DNA of 64,000 nucleotides, taken from Neurospora intermedia (Eukaryota > Ascomycota > Sordariomycetes > Sordariales > Sordariaceae). The stretch covers positions 1,488,001 to 1,552,000 of the forward strand of contig BTPP01000003.1 in NCBI GenBank assembly GCA_037102815.1, read 5' to 3'. Positions 58,171 to 64,000 of the stretch are shown here, one piece after another. The position numbers and the translations under genes are program-made. Position 1 is the stretch's first letter, and the number at the start of each line of letters is the position of its first letter. The notes below the pieces were generated by a model, which made no database searches, was not told the origin of the DNA, and worked only from the letters and a program-made list of their open reading frames with translations.

Positions 58171-59745
58171 ATGCTTCTCCGTCCTCACAACCTCAGGGCC
58201 ACCACGGTCAACCTCACCAAGGCCACCACCGCCACCGGGCGGCAGAGTCGTCAGACCTGCGGCCTTATCTACTCCCGTCAGCAACATGCCCGACCGGCGT
58301 TTGCGCCCGTGTCTGCGCCGTTTGCCAAGCGCTCCCTGGTGACACTGAGTGCCGGCACACAGCTGGCCAAGCTCACCCAAGAGGGCTCAGCCGTGTCGAT
58401 CGCTGCTATCCGTATGCTGAGTACCACTAGCTCCCTTTCAAAGGTGAAACGGGTGCCGTCTCTGTTACAATCCGCCCAGAAAAAGAGTCCCAAGGCATCC
58501 CAGTCGCAGAATCAGCCATCGTCTTCGTCGCCGTCATCGCCTTCTGCATCTGCTTCCAAATTCACGTCCCCGCAGAAACTACCGAAAGCCCAGCAGCAGC
58601 CGCCAGCCACCGAGACCGCACCCCCTCAAGCCCAGGGGCAGCATGCCACTCCGGATCCTGACCGTGTCACCAAGGAGTTTCTGGCCAAGCAAGGTATTCC
58701 GTCAGAGCACATGACCCTCACCGCTCTGCGCGCCTTGGTCCAACCAACCGTCCCGCCAGCGGCTTCTGCTTCTGCTGCTGCTGCCTCTGCCTCTGCCTCT
58801 GCTTCTGCCTCTGCCTCTGCCCCTGACTCCTCTCATGATAGCCAGCCCCCCGCAGCCGGTGCAGAGGCCGATCAGACGGGTGCTTCTGATCTGCTTGGTC
58901 TGGATGTTGACGGCCGGAACGCCCGGGCCACGACGGCTGCTCCTGGGCAACCTCAGCCTCTTACCTACTTGAGCTTCAACAAGGATGCTGCTGACAAGAT
59001 CTCAGATGCGGCCTTTGCAATCATTTCGCATCCTCCTGTTGTCATCACCCCACTGCTGCTCAAAGAGTATGTTGCTCTCCAGGCCTCTCTTGGCAAGCCC
59101 AAGACACTGCCGTACGTTTTGGGCCTATATGCGTACAAGGCAGCCCCCAAGCTTAGCTCTGGAAAGCTGGCTTACAAGAAGCGCAATCCTGACATGCCCA
59201 AGAACGCGGTGGACCCCGAGGTTGCTGAGATGGCACTGGACGCAGCACTTGATGCCAAGGACCTTGATGCCGCTGTTGGCATTGTCGAAAATACGTACGC
59301 TACCAAGGCTTTCACCCGCGCCAAGTTGTTGAAAAAGGCACTTGTACCCATGACCGGCTTGGGACTCACTCCAGTCGCTGCTTGGGCTCTCGCCAAGAAC
59401 TATGGTACATGGCAAGACTCAATGGAGACTGTGATGGCGACCAACGTAGCCTTCTTCGGCATGCTGGCCTACATTGGCTTCACTGCGACCATGGGTATTG
59501 TGGCCACTACCACGGCAAACGACCAGATGAAACGGGTGACCTGGGGCCCGGGTATTCCGCTGCGGGAGCGATGGATCCGAGAGGATGAACGGGCCGCTTA
59601 TGACAAAATTGCCTGCTCATTCGGATTTGGGGAAGTACTTCGTTACGGAGAGGAGGAAGGAGAAGAGTTTGACGTGCTCCGTGAATATATTTTGAGCAAG
59701 GGTATGATCCTTGATGCCGTCAACCTAATGCCAGGCATGCAATAA
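58171..59745 (+). CDS. Predicted mitochondrial membrane protein, family not recognised
   Basis: Single-exon gene of 524 aa from ATG 58171. I prefer this start because it opens an Arg/Thr/Ser-rich, acid-free presequence (MLLRPHNLRATTVNLTKATT). An in-frame ATG at 57925 would prepend 82 Cys/Ser/Pro-rich residues. Low-complexity Ser/Gln/Pro and (Ala-Ser)n segments span ~100-240. A conserved-looking domain follows (~265-524), with VITPLLLKEYVALQASLGKP, a hydrophobic segment at ~420-447 (VAFFGMLAYIGFTATMGIVA) and a C-terminal block VTWGPGIPLRERWIREDER. It ends LNLMPGMQ-like (VNLMPGMQ). The layout resembles fungal mitochondrial inner-membrane factors, but I cannot name it. Confidence 0.8.
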   Translation: MLLRPHNLRATTVNLTKATTATGRQSRQTCGLIYSRQQHARPAFAPVSAPFAKRSLVTLSAGTQLAKLTQEGSAVSIAAIRMLSTTSSLSKVKRVPSLLQSAQKKSPKASQSQNQPSSSSPSSPSASASKFTSPQKLPKAQQQPPATETAPPQAQGQHATPDPDRVTKEFLAKQGIPSEHMTLTALRALVQPTVPPAASASAAAASASASASASASAPDSSHDSQPPAAGAEADQTGASDLLGLDVDGRNARATTAAPGQPQPLTYLSFNKDAADKISDAAFAIISHPPVVITPLLLKEYVALQASLGKPKTLPYVLGLYAYKAAPKLSSGKLAYKKRNPDMPKNAVDPEVAEMALDAALDAKDLDAAVGIVENTYATKAFTRAKLLKKALVPMTGLGLTPVAAWALAKNYGTWQDSMETVMATNVAFFGMLAYIGFTATMGIVATTTANDQMKRVTWGPGIPLRERWIREDERAAYDKIACSFGFGEVLRYGEEEGEEFDVLREYILSKGMILDAVNLMPGMQ

Positions 59746-60638
59746 ACCGCGGCCTTTGGTTGACTTGCGGGATCTATCTAATCGAGAGCCAGAGAACGGC
59801 ATTCATTCCCCACGCCCCCCCGTGCAGCTCGGAAGAGTCTTGGCATCATGTACTGGTGGCAGTGAAGACTTAAAGAGACTGAGTTGTCGAGATGACCCCG
59901 GCTTTCCTAGCTTGACCTCTTTACCGCTTGGTCACCAAGCTAGCGATCGGCGGGAAGACTTACATATTCACAAGCCATCAAGGTTGCCAAGGTCGTCTAA
60001 GAAGTCCCAACAGATAAGAGGATATTAAATCAGTCTAGCATGCCTACCGCCCAAAATGGACACCAGGCTCGCTCGCCTCCCTTTCCGTGCAGAGGCTCTT
60101 CTGCGGCTTCCCGTTGCCTTGATGTAAGCACGGTAATACAGCTAGAGTGTTGAAAAGGAAAAAGAAGCAATCATCTGCCGGCTCTTACTCTCTCATCTCT
60201 CTTTCATCTTGTACCGCAATCTATGAGACTCTGCATAGATTTCCACCCAACCGACTGTAGTCCGTCCCACGTCTCCGTTCCCCACCTAAGACTAGGATGT
60301 TTCTCCATGCATCCCTAGTCAACACTTCGATTACTAGTGTACTCCAGTAGGTTGAAACTACCGCGACCTAAATCTGATCTGTGGCTTTGCCTCGTCGACA
60401 TTTCCCCTCTACGTCACCCGAGTTGCTTGGCGTTGATTCTCTATGCCTTGTACTACTCGTCCCTCCTCCCTATTCCTTTTATATATATATAAGTACCATG
60501 TCCCCCATGCTGTGCGTTATTGGGAGTGTGTGATCAAGAATTCTGAAGCAATCACACATCTCAGAAATCATTCACTTGTACCTATCGTATCAAGTTCATC
60601 TTCCCTACAAGTCCAATAGTTTCATTATCCAGCCTAGC
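59746..60638. promoter_or_regulatory. Spacer and promoter of the four-helix membrane protein
   Basis: Contains an ATATATATATATAAG stretch at about 60479-60493, roughly 150 nt before the next start, which could serve as a TATA element. No gene seen. Confidence 0.5.
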
Positions 60639-61870
60639 ATGGCCGGCGGTTTCGAACCCATTGACCCTGAGCAGTGTCAACATTATGCCCACTTCGCCGC
60701 ACATCTCAACCGGACGGCATTTGATGGGATATACTGGTCCCTCTTTGTGTTTGTCATATTCATGCTTTTTCTCGCCTCATGGAAGTACTCAGGGTATGTA
60801 ATCCCCCCCACACGTCTCTTTTCTCCCAACAGTCACTAATGCGTTCCCCAGGACCTGCGAGGCATTGGCGAATTCCAGAGCTGGGACAAAGCACTACCGA
60901 CACAAGATGCAGCGATGCCTGTTGATCTGCACCGGTTACTTTCTGCTTTCCATCATTGCCCTCGTTATGGAGGTTTACGCTCTGCTGGCCTTGCAATTCT
61001 GTGATGGAGAAGACCTCATGTCGCTCTACTGGTCTACTTGGACGATGCTGCAGGTTGGCTCGCTCATAGCCATCTTGGGCATTATCCTAGCTGCCTTCAA
61101 CGCCATTCGGGATAGAAAGAACCCGTAAGTTTTCTCCATCTTCTCTGTCACTCGGTCACGAAAACCAACTACTAACATCATACTACAGACCTTGGGCACT
61201 AGCACTCGGTACTCCTGTCCTCGTCGTTGCCGGTATCGGCCACGCCTTCCACGGAGCCATGCGCAAGCGTGTGCAGCGCGTTCGATCCAGGAGCTTGCGC
61301 TCCCGGAGCCGGGGCAGATCAGAGAGTAGCCTCAATGGAATCTCCACCAACGATTTGCCCATGAGCAGGGAGTACGTTACCCTATTTATCTTTTGTCTTA
61401 TCTCTATTTATTCCCTGCACAGTTTCCTAACACAGACTTCCAGGGAGACGATCCGCGTAGAAGACCGTCCCAGCGGTGATAACAACAACAACAACGAATA
61501 CCGCGCCAAACTAGTTGGCTACACCCCCGAAGGCGCCCCAATCCTCCAGTTCGTCGACGACCCCGGCAACACCATCGATCCCGAGCGCGGCACCATCTTG
61601 GGGAAGAACACCATGAACGGACAGATCATTGTCGCCTTTAATAAGAAGTCTATGATTATGGTTTCGGACGGCGGCAACAGCAGCAGTGACTTGTCCACCC
61701 CAACAAACGAAAAAGTGGCGGCGGCTTCACCATCATCATTACTGGTGGTGCCTCCTCCCGTGTCACTCCCTTCGTCGCCAAGGCCGCCACCGGTCGTCAG
61801 GATTGCTGCTCCGTGCCGTCCATCAGCCGAGGAAATCGAGGAGGCCGAAGTGCATGTCTCCCCTGTTTGA
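60639..61870 (+). CDS. Four-transmembrane fungal membrane protein, function unknown
   Basis: Four exons inferred: 60639-60793, 60852-61124, 61189-61371 and 61444-61870, giving 345 aa. Hydrophobic helices lie at ~30-48 (IYWSLFVFVIFMLFLASW), ~70-92 (LLICTGYFLLSIIALVMEVY), ~112-132 (MLQVGSLIAILGIILAAF) and ~146-160 (LGTPVLVVAGIGHAF). A strongly basic Arg/Ser patch follows (RVRSRSLRSRSRGRSES), and the tail is hydrophilic and Pro-rich with a short conserved-looking YTPEGAPILQF. N-glycosylation sequon NRT lies before helix 1. All introns have GTANGT donors, two have ACTAAC branch sites, and phases close. I do not recognise the family. Confidence 0.82.
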
Positions 61871-64000
61871 GACGGGACTGTCTTGACGCCACCCACTTTC
61901 CGGATTCCCCTTTTTTCTCATTTTTTGATCCTTCTTTCTTTCTTGCTTATCTCTTGGCCTTTTTGTTCTTTTTGGCGCTCGTTTGTTTTTGTGTAATATT
62001 GTGATTTTCTTTTTCTGCTTTCTCTTGGGTTTCAGGCATTTATGATCGACGGCGGCGGCGGCGGCAGCGGCGTTGGGCAACAAGCAGGCAAGCCAGCAAG
62101 CAAGCGGGACAAGGGCAAGCAAGCGGGACAAGGGCAAGCAAAATTACGACATTACGAAATTCTTTTTTTTCTCTGTCTTTTTTTGTTTTTTTGGCATAGC
62201 GTTCGGTATAAGAAAAAGCCATTTGATTTGGGTTATCGGGAGTTCCGTTTTTGTTTTTTCACTTCCTTCTGTTTTTTTTTTTTTTTTTTTTCGCGTTTGT
62301 TGTCGGGAAATGCCATGCTCAGATGTCCATGTGTTGGGGAAAAAAAAACGGTAGATTAGCGCCTTCTTCCCGCGCGCGGCTGGGCTTGCGTTATCTAGAT
62401 ACCCATGGCATGACGGTACGTGAGAGCTGAGATTGAGTGTAGGGGTGGGAGTAAGGGAAATGAGATTGTAGATGATGCCCGATTACATCTATGCATGTCA
62501 GTCAGGCTTATCAATCACAAACCTTGTTCGAACATCTATCTACACTGCGCTGATTTATCCCTTGAATTTTTATAGCCGTGTGTTATTTGGGCTTTCGTAA
62601 CCATGTTGGAGTAAAACAGACTATTTACTAATACTCGGTCCTTCTGTCGTTTTTCACCCTTCAACTAAATTGAATAGTATGACGTCCCTTGTTTGCTCCG
62701 TAGGGTAGGAACTTTGCATTTGTAAATGACTTTACACAAATACCTCAACATTTATTCTATAGGACAGTTGACAAGGCAAGGTAGTTACCCGTCATTGTAC
62801 CTCCTTTGTTATCCGTCATCACTCGTCACTCTCTGCTTCTACGAGAAGTCGCATATATACATGCATACCTCTACTTACATAGTGTATATATGAAGGACCT
62901 GCCAAAAACAGAAAATGAGGTTGGGTTGTGTGTAGCATGAATGCCAAGCGGGAAAAACTGAGACACGCCCTACTTCCGGCGAAACACGTGTGCTGACAGT
63001 GAAGGGTACCAAGAGATGCATGTCTTGAGTACATATTTTTACCTCAGAGTATATGGAAGGGTTTCACGTACGAAAGCCATTCATTCACAGCTACTCATCT
63101 GCAGTGTGTCCCAACGTTGGCAAAGTCAAGAGGCGCATGACCACTGTGTTGGTTCCGGTTCTGATGAATAGTGTATAGTTTGATAACTATATCCTTTACA
63201 GATAGGTTGAAGTGCCATCAGACTAGGGAGATCCCAAGTAGCGTGGAACGGGAGGTCAACTCAAATTAGGTATTCATCAAGCAAATTTGAGCGGATGTAG
63301 AACGAGTGTCGTGAAAAACCAAGGAAGGAGGAAGGAAAGGAAAAAAACTAGGTACCTACCTCTACGCACGAGTCTGGAACTGAAAATCGCGCCCATTTTA
63401 CCGTTCACGTGGCTTTGCTTTCAAGGCAGGGAGGGGCTTTGGTAGTATGTAAGCTGTACTCAGAAAACAATATCTAAATGTCGGAAATACTCCATTCTTG
63501 ACAAACTTTCGTCTTACAAATTGGAAATCTACCTTGCACCATTACCCAATGCTGAGATGTACGGCAGAGTTGGCAGAGTACCTAGCTAGTTAGTAAATCG
63601 AACAAGCATTGGAACGGAATATCGTCCTTTAGTTTAGCTCGACACACAAGTAGAAAGGGTGACGGATTACCTACATCGTCTCTGCCCCCTCCCTCCTCCG
63701 TCCTCCGTGGTGTCCCGGCCGGTTTGCCTACCGCAGGGCAGCCACGCGTACAAGAAAGGTACACAAGTACACATGTACACAATGCAAGAGTTCGGAGGAT
63801 ATGTAAACGTCCGGCTTGGTATTTTCTTTTCTCTTATTTCCCCCTATCATCCAGGATATCATGGGAGATGAGTTAGAGCAGAAACTCGCACAAGTTAGAA
63901 TGTGAAATGGGTGGACACTTTTCTTCTTCTGGGCCTCACTATCAAGGACAGCACCTACGGTTTCGTGTAAAGGTAAGGTTTCACATAGCCACCATTGATA
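61871..64000. other. Gene-poor right end
   Basis: Starts with the T-rich 3' region of the membrane-protein gene (poly(T) around 62272-62291). It includes a perfect 19-bp tandem duplication (62101-62138). Short frames further right, such as 62819-63034 (-) and 63659-63871 (+), lack support. Confidence 0.45.
62101..62138 (+). repeat. 19-bp tandem duplication
   Basis: Two exact adjacent copies of CAAGCGGGACAAGGGCAAG. Confidence 0.9.

Noticed and set aside
1-64000. CRISPR arrays, bacterial operons, rRNA genes
   Set aside because: Nothing of the kind is present; the gene structure is fungal throughout.

Overview
The window looks like a filamentous ascomycete of the Neurospora/Sordaria group. Genes carry short (about 50-120 nt) introns with GTANGT donors and CTAAC-like branch sites. 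The complex I 12.3 kDa subunit reads like the Neurospora one from memory. A 10-kb AT-rich block has the C-to-T, CpA-depleted look of repeat-induced point mutation (RIP). Species assignment is inference; no search was run.

Layout from left to right. Spc7/KNL1 kinetochore scaffold (-, 741-5379) lies head to head with 40S ribosomal protein S11/uS17 (+, 6175-7170). Then come the SWI/SNF-RSC subunit Ssr4 (-, 9746-12053) and 6-phosphogluconate dehydrogenase (-, 13038-15047). An RBM42-like RRM protein (+, 18233-19594) is tail to tail with a cytosolic GH15 hydrolase (-, 20171-22622). A triose-phosphate-transporter/SLC35-type membrane protein (+, 24813-27014) is tail to tail with a histone-fold TAF3-like protein (-, 27897-28691).

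Positions 29098-38961 hold a degraded, RIP-mutated element bounded by an imperfect terminal inverted repeat, with relics of an SNF2-type helicase and other coding tracts. On its far side is TAF7 (+, 40172-41863), so two TFIID subunits flank the element in divergent orientation.

The right third is gene-dense again: mitoribosomal mL54 (-, 42505-43300), complex I NUO-12.3 (-, 44023-44460), a nucleolin/Gar2-like protein (+, 45124-46537), a tail-anchored protein resembling BNIP3/NIX in its layout (-, 48231-49619), a small acidic protein (+, 53351-53652), verprolin/WIP (-, 55125-56550), an unassigned mitochondrial membrane protein (+, 58171-59745) and a four-helix membrane protein (+, 60639-61870). 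Long gene-poor intergenic stretches, 0.6-3.7 kb, separate them.

Most genes are housekeeping (ribosome, kinetochore, chromatin, TFIID, pentose phosphate pathway, respiratory chain, actin) and form no obvious pathway cluster. The two items most worth follow-up are the candidate BNIP3-like mitophagy receptor and the inverted-repeat-bounded RIP element between the TFIID genes.
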